Source: a virus
Strand: one strand, 5' to 3'
DNA length: 32,411 nucleotides
IMG/VR virus record: IMGVR_UViG_3300025789_000904
Span: 1-32,411 of that record
How positions within the stretch are numbered: the first letter of the stretch is position 1; each line of letters starts with the position of its first letter. A program made the translations under genes and the position numbers. Below the pieces are notes generated by a model, which made no database searches, was not told the origin of the DNA, and saw nothing but the letters and a program-made list of their open reading frames with translations. Positions 26,528 to 32,411 of the stretch are shown piece by piece.

Positions 26528-26528
26528 G

Positions 26529-26750
26529 TTATAACCTATATGTTATTCTGCCTTTGCTTAGATCATAGACGCTGACTTCTAGTTTAACGCTATCACCTAA
26601 GATGATCCTGATTTTGTTTTGCTTTAGTTTACCGCCCATATAGCAAAGCAAGGGCTTGTCCATATCTCCTACCTTGACTCTAAACATATTGCCAGGTAGC
26701 ACTTCTTCAATTGTGCCTGTAAATTCTAATACGTCGTCTTTATTGCTCAT
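26529..26750 (-). CDS. infA: Translation initiation factor IF-1
   Basis: 73 aa, the same length as bacterial IF-1, a single OB-fold that binds the ribosomal A site during initiation. The match runs along the whole protein: LEFTGTIEEVLPGNMFRVKV, then MGGKLKQNKIRIILGDSVKL, then VSVYDLSKGRITYRL, corresponding to the E. coli blocks ending F-R-V, the G-K-(M/L)-x-x-N-x-I-R-I loop and Y-D-L-S-K-G-R-I. Its ATG lies 11 nt inside the AbrB-like gene, so it is translationally coupled. I see no truncation or damage. Initiation factors are rare in phages; an IF-1 made early could bias initiation toward phage messages. Confidence 0.93.
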   Translation of the reverse strand: MSNKDDVLEFTGTIEEVLPGNMFRVKVGDMDKPLLCYMGGKLKQNKIRIILGDSVKLEVSVYDLSKGRITYRL

Positions 26751-26913
26751 CTTTTACTTTTGTTATGCTCCAAGAGCCATCTCCGTTATCTGTCCACTCA
26801 AGTGTGTCTCCTTCTTTCCAGCCTTGTAGGTCTAGCAATTCTTGTGGTAATGGCAGTACTACGTCTCCGCTACCGTCATCTGCTTCTTCAACTGTTATAG
26901 TCCAATGTGTCAT
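26740..26913 (-). CDS. AbrB/MazE-like DNA-binding protein
   Basis: 57 aa: MTHWTITVEEADDGSGDVVL, then LPQELLDLQGWKEGDTLEW and DGSWSITKV. The pattern (I/L)-P-L-P-x-E-L-L-x-x-x-G-W-x-x-G-D-T-L-x-W is the swapped-hairpin SpoVT/AbrB domain found in MazE-type antitoxins and transition regulators. No toxin gene is beside it; its downstream partner is IF-1, which it overlaps by 11 nt. Possibly an autoregulator of this operon. Confidence 0.82.
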   Translation of the reverse strand: MTHWTITVEEADDGSGDVVLPLPQELLDLQGWKEGDTLEWTDNGDGSWSITKVKDEQ

Positions 26914-26927
26914 AATAATATTTAACC

Positions 26928-27335
26928 TTACACTTTGTCATCGTCCCAAGGAACCGGAAACCATCCCAAACGGTTAAAGTCCTTTTCAACTTCTTCAGTG
27001 ATAACACCTTCGGACACATACTTAGTACGTTCAAAATACTCGGCATCTTCTTTGCCGTCGATACTCAAACCGCCTCTAATACCGGAACAGTACCAGTCCA
27101 TGTAGTCACCGCCCTTGCCTTGCCAATCGGCAACTTTGCCGCCGGCACTTCGCCAGCTACAATGCCACAAGTCTTTTTTGTCATCTTGTCTTAATGCTGG
27201 CACTAGTTCCCTAGGGCACCAACGCATATTACAAAATGCCGCATAGACATTTTGAGCATAGTCGTCACGAGTGCGGATCTTGTTTAGGATCTCATCATCG
27301 CGCCAAATTTCTTCTTCTAAATTTCTCAATGCCAA
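26928..27335 (-). CDS. Conserved phage protein, function unknown
   Basis: 135 aa, Trp/Cys-rich, soluble. Blocks YAQNVYAAFCNMRWCPRELV, LWHCSWRSAGGKVADWQGKG and GDYMDWYCSGIRGG are ones I recall from hypothetical proteins of T4-like and other large phages. A compact fold with buried Trp and Cys is likely. It overlaps the periplasmic HETRH gene by 10 nt and precedes the AbrB-like gene by 14 nt. Confidence 0.82.
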   Translation of the reverse strand: MALRNLEEEIWRDDEILNKIRTRDDYAQNVYAAFCNMRWCPRELVPALRQDDKKDLWHCSWRSAGGKVADWQGKGGDYMDWYCSGIRGGLSIDGKEDAEYFERTKYVSEGVITEEVEKDFNRLGWFPVPWDDDKV

Positions 27336-27655
27336 GATCCTTGAAAACAGTGACGAGTTTCATGTCCTAGTGTATGCATATTAGTAGCCTTGCCTGTAAC
27401 TATAGTACAGACGTTTTCACCTTTATCATTCTTATCCCAAAAGCTACAGGCCTCAACAGCATATCCAAAACCACCAAACTTACGTTTACGGCTTTCACTT
27501 TCGCAACGAGCTTGTACATTATCTACACTGATCCAAGTAATAGTAGTTTGACTAACCTTGTTATCTGATGTAGGAAAATTATGTTCGGGATTTTCGTCAT
27601 ACGCAAATACGTTAGTACTTGCTAACATTACTGCTATTAAGATTGCCTTTTTCAT
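27326..27655 (-). CDS. Secreted small protein with a terminal HETRH motif
   Basis: 109 aa with a clear Sec signal peptide (MKKAILIAVMLASTNVFA, cleavage after VFA). The mature domain has four cysteines (C51, C70, C83, C103), enough for two disulfides, and ends in LGHETRHCFQGSWH, where H98-E99-x-x-H102 is a zincin-like motif right at the C-terminus. I recall short exported proteins with H-E-x-R-H-C-x-x-G-x-(W/F/Y)-H endings in betaproteobacteria, function unknown, so this may have come from the host. AAGG lies 6 nt before the ATG, 24 nt after the tRNA-like element. Confidence 0.83.
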   Translation of the reverse strand: MKKAILIAVMLASTNVFAYDENPEHNFPTSDNKVSQTTITWISVDNVQARCESESRKRKFGGFGYAVEACSFWDKNDKGENVCTIVTGKATNMHTLGHETRHCFQGSWH

Positions 27656-27679
27656 ACTAGCCTTTCTGGTTGCCTAAAT

Positions 27680-27797
27680 TGGTGTGGACGGGAAGATTCG
27701 AACTTCCAAAGTCACTCAATGAGCTAGACCCGTTCCCTCCGTTCAGCTGGGGGACAGCTTACTAGGAGGAGGTTTACCAAGTTACACTCACGTCCAC
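27680..27797 (-). tRNA. Atypical tRNA or tRNA-like RNA, 118 nt, anticodon unclear
   Basis: Both ends are those of a tRNA: a perfect 7-bp acceptor stem (27791-27797 with 27684-27690), discriminator A (27683), encoded CCA (27680-27682) and a canonical 5-bp T arm with loop TTCGAAT (27691-27707). The D-loop-like stretch has the conserved GG. The middle is far too long. I see GCTC-ATT-GAGT closed by GTC/GAC (27711-27729), like a long variable arm. Before it, CCTCC (27765-27769) can pair with GGAGG (27736-27740) around a 24-nt loop that holds its own hairpin AGCTG-TCCCC-CAGCT (27745-27759). No 7-nt loop with T33 and a purine at 37 is clear. A strong promoter lies directly upstream. It may be an intron-like or inserted tRNA, a hybrid of two tRNAs, or a tRNA-like regulatory RNA. 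Confidence 0.65.
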
Positions 27798-27803
27798 GTA
27801 TGT

Positions 27804-27832
27804 ATTATATATTAGATTTGGACGCAAGTCAA
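27804..27832 (-). promoter_or_regulatory. Sigma-70-type early promoter of the tRNA/IF-1 transcript
   Basis: On the minus strand TTGACT (27827-27832), 17 bp, TATAAT (27804-27809), starting transcription within a few bases of the tRNA-like 5' end. It lies wholly in an intergenic gap. Confidence 0.87.
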
Positions 27833-27843
27833 CCTTATTTGGA

Positions 27844-28158
27844 TTAAGGATATGTGGCTAATGTTTCGTATGTAACAGTTTCGGTAATTGTAAAACCGTT
27901 GTGATGTACTTTTCTATCTTTGGTAGTTGCTGTGATTCTAGCATCGGCTAGGAATTCATCTTTTGATGCTTCGTCTTTATAGATAATGATATTATGAACA
28001 GTGAGCGAACCAGTAGCATCTTCGGTTCTATGTATATCTAGTATTTTACCAGTAGAGATGTAATTTGTTTGTATATACTCTCTCACCGAAGCATCCGTTA
28101 CAAAAAATGGATGTGAAAGATTTGATCTGGTCATTGTAATAGTTTGTTTAATTGGCAT
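27844..28158 (-). CDS. Small late protein, function unknown
   Basis: 104 aa, polar, mostly beta by appearance (MPIKQTITMTRSNLSHPFFV; SLTVHNIIIYKDEASKDEFL; FTITETVTYETLATYP). No signal, span or catalytic motif. GGAG lies about 7 nt before the ATG and a GATAAATA late-type box at 28180-28187, so a minor virion or assembly protein is plausible. Confidence 0.75.
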   Translation of the reverse strand: MPIKQTITMTRSNLSHPFFVTDASVREYIQTNYISTGKILDIHRTEDATGSLTVHNIIIYKDEASKDEFLADARITATTKDRKVHHNGFTITETVTYETLATYP

Positions 28159-28179
28159 ACGAATCTCCGATAGACAAAT

Positions 28180-28187
28180 TATTTATC
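28180..28187 (-). promoter_or_regulatory. Late-type promoter box GATAAATA
   Basis: GATAAATA on the minus strand 22 nt before ATG 28158, with GGAG in between. Third occurrence of this exact octamer before a minus-strand gene. Confidence 0.58.
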
Positions 28188-28213
28188 AAGAAAAATTACT
28201 CATAAATAATTTT

Positions 28214-28969
28214 ATGGTACCTTATTTAATTAACAACCAACCCTATCTTAATTTAGAATCCGAGGTTGACTTAGCAGGATTAGAAGCTATAGAATTGGAT
28301 ATAGCACTAGGTTTGACTAAATCTAGACATCTTATAGTTGATACGGGTTCTAGCTATGAAGCTAGCTATAAAAATGAATGGCAAACTGGAAAGAAAAATC
28401 TAATGGATGCTACTTGGGAGGAAGTTTTAAAAGATCCTAATAATCCATTTTACAGCTACTATGAAAAATTAAATTTCAATTTATCTGATTGCAAATTTTT
28501 TACCAAATATGCAGGGGAATATCTACAGCTAGGGCAGATGCTGAACCTAAGATGGTGGACTACTCCTAAAGGTTTTAATCACAAAGGTAGGGCTAATATG
28601 TGCAAGGACACAGAAGCTTACCAATATTTTCCATCATTAAAGGAATGGATCAATAATCAAAAGATTTTTACGGAGATAGGCAGGGTAGTGTTTTTTCTAA
28701 ACGGCCCAGGTGAAGAACCTATAATCCATTGGGATAGATATTTCGGTACTAGAGAACATTACATTTTAATTAACCTGCATCCTGGCACTAGAAAAAATAC
28801 TTTTATTATAGATAATAATGGTAATAAACTTTTTGTAGAACCTAAAGTTTATTATTTTGATACAAGAAATTATCACGGCACAACCGGTTTAGGATTCCCA
28901 TCTTGGACTTTAAGGATAGACGGACAATTTAATCCTGCGTGGGCTAGCAAAATGCAATTAAGTGATTAG
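28214..28969 (+). CDS. 2-oxoglutarate/Fe(II) oxygenase-like protein (first of three)
   Basis: 251 aa. The C-terminal half has the jelly-roll oxygenase set: H172-x-D174 in PIIHWDRYFG, EHYILINLHPG, then FDTRNYHGTTG (distal His221) and WTLRIDGQF (Arg234, where 2-oxoglutarate would bind). The first ~150 residues show no known domain. It resembles aspartyl/asparaginyl-hydroxylase-type oxygenases more than AlkB. The plus-strand ATG has no good ribosome site; CATAAATA (28201-28208) lies too close to act as an ordinary late promoter. The end overlaps the convergent second oxygenase by 12 bp. Substrate unknown. Confidence 0.8.
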   Translation: MVPYLINNQPYLNLESEVDLAGLEAIELDIALGLTKSRHLIVDTGSSYEASYKNEWQTGKKNLMDATWEEVLKDPNNPFYSYYEKLNFNLSDCKFFTKYAGEYLQLGQMLNLRWWTTPKGFNHKGRANMCKDTEAYQYFPSLKEWINNQKIFTEIGRVVFFLNGPGEEPIIHWDRYFGTREHYILINLHPGTRKNTFIIDNNGNKLFVEPKVYYFDTRNYHGTTGLGFPSWTLRIDGQFNPAWASKMQLSD

Positions 28970-29746
28970 AACATTGTCAAAAAGATGTATAGAATCTTTT
29001 TCAATTAATTCATTTAATTCTCGGGTAGGAATTCCAGTTATACGTATTTGGCGGCGTCTACTTGTGACCAATGGAACTCCGTGGAAAAAGTAATCATTAA
29101 ACATGTAAACTTTATCGTTTACTTTATACGGAATACCTGTATCGGAGTCTAATGAATAAAAGATAGGCGAGCCGCCGTCGGTAAGATTTAAGGTAATACT
29201 TATAAAACCTGAATTCCATAATTTGTTAGAATTCAAACTACCACCCTTTTCTTTTAAAAAGTTTAGGTTATCTCTGTGTATACTTGCAAAAGTATTAGGT
29301 GCTAAACTAACACAACGTATTCCTATTAATTTAGAAAACGGCAATGATTTAATCCAATCGGTTATTTTTAAATTTTCATATTCGGGTTTAAAAAAATATT
29401 CTCCTGAATTTAATAATGTATTACGTAGTGCAACAGATCCTAATTTGCTTGCTTCTTTATAATTTGTGTTATCGGTTTGTAATTCTAACATACTAGTAGC
29501 CATCCACGAAGCTACTCCTCGTTCGATAATAGTAGAAGAATCGATAGCCTTTACATTGCATGTATCGTATACATCAGTTGGAACCATATTCCATTTTTCA
29601 TTAATAGGTTTAGTAAGTTCCCAACTCCGAATGCCGTTGGCAATTGCACGACTTCTAGGCAAAATATATTCGTCATATTCTTTTACAAATAAATCTTGAT
29701 CGAAATCTATGTTAAGTTTAGCATAGATAATATTTTCTAATTTCAT
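28958..29746 (-). CDS. 2-oxoglutarate/Fe(II) oxygenase-like protein (second of three)
   Basis: 262 aa. H157-R-D159 in FASIHRDNLNFL, ISITLNLTDGGSPIFYSLDS, then YMFNDYFFHGVPLVTS (distal His222) and RRRQIRITG (Arg235) form the iron and 2-oxoglutarate site. The layout fits the aspartyl/asparaginyl beta-hydroxylase type. The N-terminal ~130 residues are unassigned. Its ATG overlaps the stop of the PP-loop gene as ATGA, so the two are coupled and may act in one pathway. A late-type box is just upstream. It is not close in sequence to the oxygenase at 28214, so this is not a recent duplication. Confidence 0.83.
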   Translation of the reverse strand: MKLENIIYAKLNIDFDQDLFVKEYDEYILPRSRAIANGIRSWELTKPINEKWNMVPTDVYDTCNVKAIDSSTIIERGVASWMATSMLELQTDNTNYKEASKLGSVALRNTLLNSGEYFFKPEYENLKITDWIKSLPFSKLIGIRCVSLAPNTFASIHRDNLNFLKEKGGSLNSNKLWNSGFISITLNLTDGGSPIFYSLDSDTGIPYKVNDKVYMFNDYFFHGVPLVTSRRRQIRITGIPTRELNELIEKDSIHLFDNVLIT

Positions 29747-30627
29747 AATGGACTTAAATTATTTATAGCCTGCTCATAAGTTATTTGCCATTCACCTATG
29801 AAGTATGGAAAAGTTGCCAGTATACGTTCACGCATTGGTATGTTAATTTTGGCAAGTTTTTCAAATCCTGTGTATTTGTCTCTTATTTCAAATTCAGGAT
29901 AATGTTTTTTGTAAAATGAGTGTTTAAATTTATCGTTGCTCCAGTAGTCTGTTTTGTCATTGATCAAATCCAAAGTCATTTCATCTTTAAGACAACTTAA
30001 TATTTGTTCAGGACTAAATTGATGAAAACCAGGAATGCCAGGTATTTGATTAAAAATCCAATATTTGTTCCAACTACAGATACGTTCTTTTTCTTGAAAG
30101 CACCATTTGCCTAAATATTTTACTACTACAGGTTCACCTTGACCTAGTATAGTAAAATTTGGTATTTGTTTTGCTAACCATAAACTTGTAGCACGTTCGC
30201 AGGTAGTTTGATAAGATTTTACAGTATTTTCAAACTCAGAAGATAATAAGTATTCTTCCACATCTAGATCATAAAAATCTATATCTATATTATGATACTG
30301 ACAAAATTTTATAGCATAATCTATATCGTGTTTGTTCTTGCCGTCTTTAAAACGCATAACTGCGGCACGAAATGGAATACCGGCATCTAATAATGCCCAT
30401 GCAGTTATTTCGCTATCTGCTCCTCCACTAAGCATTACACTAATATCATCAGTGGCAATATCTGCAATATACTTGGCGGCATATATATTTGCATCTCTAA
30501 AATCCATCACAGCATCAGCACGACCATAATCGCAAGTAAATGTCTCAGTAGGACTTGTTCGATTTTTAAACCAGCCAGATTCTTTATAGCCAAATTTAAA
30601 ATGATTGTTTTTAGTAAATTCAAACAT
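29743..30627 (-). CDS. PP-loop ATP pyrophosphatase (asparagine synthase-like domain)
   Basis: 294 aa. The PP-loop SGGADSE at residues 67-73 (ISVMLSGGADSEITAWALLD) is the ATP-binding signature of enzymes that adenylate a carbonyl or carboxyl group before amide or thio transfer (asparagine synthase, NAD synthase, tRNA thiolases). The order of later blocks (FRAAVMRFKDGKNKHDIDYA; IDIDFYDLDVEEYLL; TILGQGEPVV) fits the asparagine-synthase-like branch. There is no N-terminal glutaminase domain, so ammonia or another amine would have to come from elsewhere. AAAGG precedes ATG 30627 behind a late box. Coupled to the second oxygenase. Confidence 0.85.
   Translation of the reverse strand: MFEFTKNNHFKFGYKESGWFKNRTSPTETFTCDYGRADAVMDFRDANIYAAKYIADIATDDISVMLSGGADSEITAWALLDAGIPFRAAVMRFKDGKNKHDIDYAIKFCQYHNIDIDFYDLDVEEYLLSSEFENTVKSYQTTCERATSLWLAKQIPNFTILGQGEPVVVKYLGKWCFQEKERICSWNKYWIFNQIPGIPGFHQFSPEQILSCLKDEMTLDLINDKTDYWSNDKFKHSFYKKHYPEFEIRDKYTGFEKLAKINIPMRERILATFPYFIGEWQITYEQAINNLSPL
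29760..29767 (-). promoter_or_regulatory. Possible late promoter box TATAAATA
   Basis: Exact late octamer on the minus strand inside the end of the PP-loop gene, only 13 nt before ATG 29746. The leader would be very short, so this may be chance. Confidence 0.4.
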
Positions 30628-30655
30628 GATGCCTTTCTAGTGATAAGTACTAGGA

Positions 30656-30663
30656 TATTTATA
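30656..30663 (-). promoter_or_regulatory. Late promoter box TATAAATA
   Basis: Exact late consensus on the minus strand 28 nt before ATG 30627, in the divergent gap with the third oxygenase gene. Would drive the PP-loop/oxygenase pair. Confidence 0.65.
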
Positions 30664-30676
30664 AGGTATTTGTTAG

Positions 30677-31555
30677 ATGAAAAAATTCTATATAGCCGAT
30701 GTGCCGCTATCTACTACTGTTACTAGTTGGTTGAAATCAAATACGGATTGGGTTGATCTAATGAAATCTGTAAAACCTAGACAGGATCTTCCTCCTGTTT
30801 TAGCTTTTAAGATAAACGATTTTGATCCTAACACTCTAGCTAATAGTATTTTGGATGCAACTAAGATATATGGTGACCACGGTTGGAAGTCTGCTGAAGG
30901 GGAAGCACCGGGCTATACAGGATTTAGTTTAGTTTATAACCCTAATCAACAAGATGGGTTAGACCCACATTCTAGCACGTTAGGTACTCCTAAAAATACT
31001 GTAGACGAATTCTTTTGGAATAAAACTGCCAATCACAAAATATTAAAAGACAGTTACTTTGATGGTTATGGATTTAATGTGCCAACTCCTGCAAGCGAGC
31101 ATACAGACTTTGGAGTGTTTATGCAACGATGCAAACGCACCCGTGTACGTAGTAGGCTCAGTATACTTAACGGCGAGTACTTTTATGAGTCTCGCAAAGA
31201 TAAACGTGGTTGGCATAAGGACGAACCTATCTTTGAAAATTTAAGAATTAATATTCCTATTACAACTAACGATCATTATAAATTTGAATTAGAAAATTAT
31301 GAACCTGCACACTTAGATGTAGGGTGGGCCTACAGTTGGGATACATTTGTGCCGCATAGAGTCTTTAATGAAAAATCAGATCCAAGCCGTCGCATACATA
31401 TTGTTTTAGGTTTTAGCCCTTGGTGGGACTATTTGCCAGAAGAACAAGCATGGGTACAGAATGAATTCTACGGAGTTAAACATCCATTTGATATGTTAAT
31501 AGATGGAGATGTATTTGCAGGCATTAGTTTTGATCCTATTAAAAAGGTCTATTGA
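30677..31555 (+). CDS. Aspartyl/asparaginyl beta-hydroxylase-like oxygenase (third of three)
   Basis: 292 aa. RGWHKDEPIFENLRINIPIT carries H180-x-D182 in the context W-H-x-D-E-x-x-x-E-N-L-R typical of Asp/Asn beta-hydroxylases; WDTFVPHRVFNEKS gives the distal His227 and RRIHIVLGFSPWW the 2-oxoglutarate-binding Arg239. The first 150 residues have no known domain. AAGG lies 10 nt before ATG 30677. Its stop overlaps the next start as TGATG. Such enzymes hydroxylate amino acids free or in proteins; the target is unknown. Confidence 0.85.
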   Translation: MKKFYIADVPLSTTVTSWLKSNTDWVDLMKSVKPRQDLPPVLAFKINDFDPNTLANSILDATKIYGDHGWKSAEGEAPGYTGFSLVYNPNQQDGLDPHSSTLGTPKNTVDEFFWNKTANHKILKDSYFDGYGFNVPTPASEHTDFGVFMQRCKRTRVRSRLSILNGEYFYESRKDKRGWHKDEPIFENLRINIPITTNDHYKFELENYEPAHLDVGWAYSWDTFVPHRVFNEKSDPSRRIHIVLGFSPWWDYLPEEQAWVQNEFYGVKHPFDMLIDGDVFAGISFDPIKKVY

Positions 31556-32319
31556 TGTTATTCAAAGATTTTAAAAATTTCTATCAGCCTTATTTTTATG
31601 ATCAAACATTAGATGTGATCCCAGTTACATCTGCAACTATGGAGCAAGCAAATAGTTGTGAGTTTATCTCAGAGTTTGATCATAGCCAAGTTTCAGATCT
31701 TCCACTTAAGGAACTAGTTGAAAAACATATTATTGAATTGCCTAAAGGATTTACATTTATTAGTGCAGGACATGATGCGGATCCAACAGACAAATATCTT
31801 CGCCCTATAATATCTAAATTACGACCAGATATAAAATACATTAAACCTGACAGAGAGATTGATTTGGATTTTGTTGAAAAATCTGCAAGTAAGTATTTTT
31901 CAAATCATCCTTTTTTAACTCACACATTGGCAACAGTAGAAAGATTGATAAAAGAAGATATACCTTGCGGACGATTTGGACCATTCATCAGGGGAAGTAA
32001 AATTTTAGATAAATGGCTTATTCAGGAAATATATGATACTATTCCTATGTATATGATTGGTAATCAATACGCAGATATGGTAGTGCCTAATTTTGTGTTA
32101 CCGTTCTCAAGGGCATTTATTAAAAACATAAATTTACCAGAATGCAGATATAAAACTAATCAGATAGGCCCTGTAGTGCTTATGATGGCATTGCTAGATG
32201 ATGTCAGCATCGCTACTCAGCCATTAACTGATGGAGACGATTGGAATTGGTATCCACAACTGGTTAATAGGAATTGGCAACGTCCAACATACTATCAACT
32301 AGAGGATTTTATATGTTAA
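31555..32319 (+). CDS. Unknown protein coupled to the third oxygenase
   Basis: 254 aa from ATG 31555, which overlaps the oxygenase stop as TGATG. I do not recognise a family. Visible: an aromatic N-terminus (LFKDFKNFYQPYFYDQTLDV), a Gly-rich turn FISAGHDADPTDKYLRPIIS near residue 70 that loosely resembles a nucleotide-binding loop, and a C-terminal hydrophobic stretch (IGPVVLMMALLDDVSIATQP). No zinc cysteines, no span. Its position suggests a part in the same modification pathway. Confidence 0.75.
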   Translation: MLFKDFKNFYQPYFYDQTLDVIPVTSATMEQANSCEFISEFDHSQVSDLPLKELVEKHIIELPKGFTFISAGHDADPTDKYLRPIISKLRPDIKYIKPDREIDLDFVEKSASKYFSNHPFLTHTLATVERLIKEDIPCGRFGPFIRGSKILDKWLIQEIYDTIPMYMIGNQYADMVVPNFVLPFSRAFIKNINLPECRYKTNQIGPVVLMMALLDDVSIATQPLTDGDDWNWYPQLVNRNWQRPTYYQLEDFIC

Positions 32320-32411
32320 TGCGTAGAGCTACATTGCAAGAATGTTTGCCTTTAATTAAAACGGCATGGCCAGATTCTTATCACATTCTTCCAATTGATA
32401 ATTCTTTTGGG
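32319..32411 (+). CDS. GNAT acetyltransferase, N-terminal fragment cut by the window end
   Basis: About 31 residues remain (MRRATLQECLPLIKTAWPDS). R-R-A-T-x-x-x-x-x-x-L-I is the usual opening of GNAT N-acetyltransferases. ATG 32319 overlaps the previous stop as TAATG; ATG 32313 in the same frame is an alternative. The CoA-binding motif lies beyond the edge, so the call is tentative. Confidence 0.55.
   Translation, partial: MRRATLQECLPLIKTAWPDSYHILPIDNSFG

Noticed and set aside
27750-27756. Reading GTCCCCC as an anticodon loop (anticodon CCC, Gly)
   Set aside because: T33 fits, but position 37 would be C, the stem has only four pairs plus a mismatch, and the rest of the molecule then does not fold as a cloverleaf.
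27745-27759. GC-rich hairpin AGCTG-TCCCC-CAGCT as a Rho-independent terminator
   Set aside because: No U run follows it, and it lies inside the tRNA-like element.
28201-28208. CATAAATA as a late promoter for the plus-strand oxygenase gene
   Set aside because: It ends only 5 nt before the ATG, so the transcript would be leaderless; the octamer also differs from both variants seen elsewhere.

Overview
The window reads as part of the genome of a tailed phage related to the T4-like myoviruses of marine and freshwater bacteria. The evidence is: long, low-complexity virion proteins of the kind known from cyanophages and pelagiphages; a T4-type ATP-dependent DNA ligase; T4-style late promoter boxes (TATAAATA, or GATAAATA); small genes packed with 4-nt ATGA or 1-nt TAATG overlaps; and typical auxiliary genes (A-type Fe-S carrier, QueD-like protein, UV endonuclease, MazG-like enzyme, ClpP, prohibitin). 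The DNA is AT-rich by eye. Lipoprotein signal peptides, an entericidin-like peptide and a periplasmic protein point to a Gram-negative host. I cannot name the host. The genetic code looks standard.

Layout, mostly minus strand. 1-8959 holds virion and auxiliary genes: a truncated giant structural protein with four diverged internal repeats, an IscA-like carrier, a Zn-finger protein, a superoxide dismutase fused to an SGNH hydrolase, a Lys/Pro-rich protein, UV endonuclease, a small membrane protein, a QueD-like protein and a fibre-like protein. 9005-17151 holds a conserved phage protein behind a consensus early promoter, then an apparent operon running from DNA ligase to three consecutive radical SAM enzymes. 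17140-21567 holds a metallopeptidase-like gene and an envelope/proteostasis operon: tiny membrane protein, entericidin-like lipoprotein, second lipoprotein, SPFH protein, membrane protein, MazG-like enzyme, 44-aa ORF, ClpP, Zn-ribbon membrane protein. 21564-25890 is a run of small early genes, mostly of unknown function, with one metallophosphoesterase. 25865-27832 is a transcript that starts with an atypical 118-nt tRNA-like element and continues through a periplasmic HETRH protein, an AbrB-like protein, translation initiation factor IF-1 and a HExxH protein. 27844-32411 is an accessory island on both strands with three different 2-oxoglutarate/Fe(II) oxygenase-like proteins, a PP-loop ATPase, an unknown protein and the start of a GNAT acetyltransferase.

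Transcription looks two-phased. Seven strong sigma-70-type promoters (TTGAC-type -35, 16-17 bp spacer, TATAAT-type -10) mark early operons, and most sit in or against the 3' end of the upstream gene. Late boxes precede virion, Fe-S, metallopeptidase-like and some accessory genes.

The most unusual contents are the SOD-SGNH fusion, the entericidin/lipoprotein/SPFH/ClpP operon, the radical SAM trio, the oxygenase and PP-loop island, and IF-1 sharing a transcript with a strange tRNA. Functions are inferred from motifs by eye; no database search was run.
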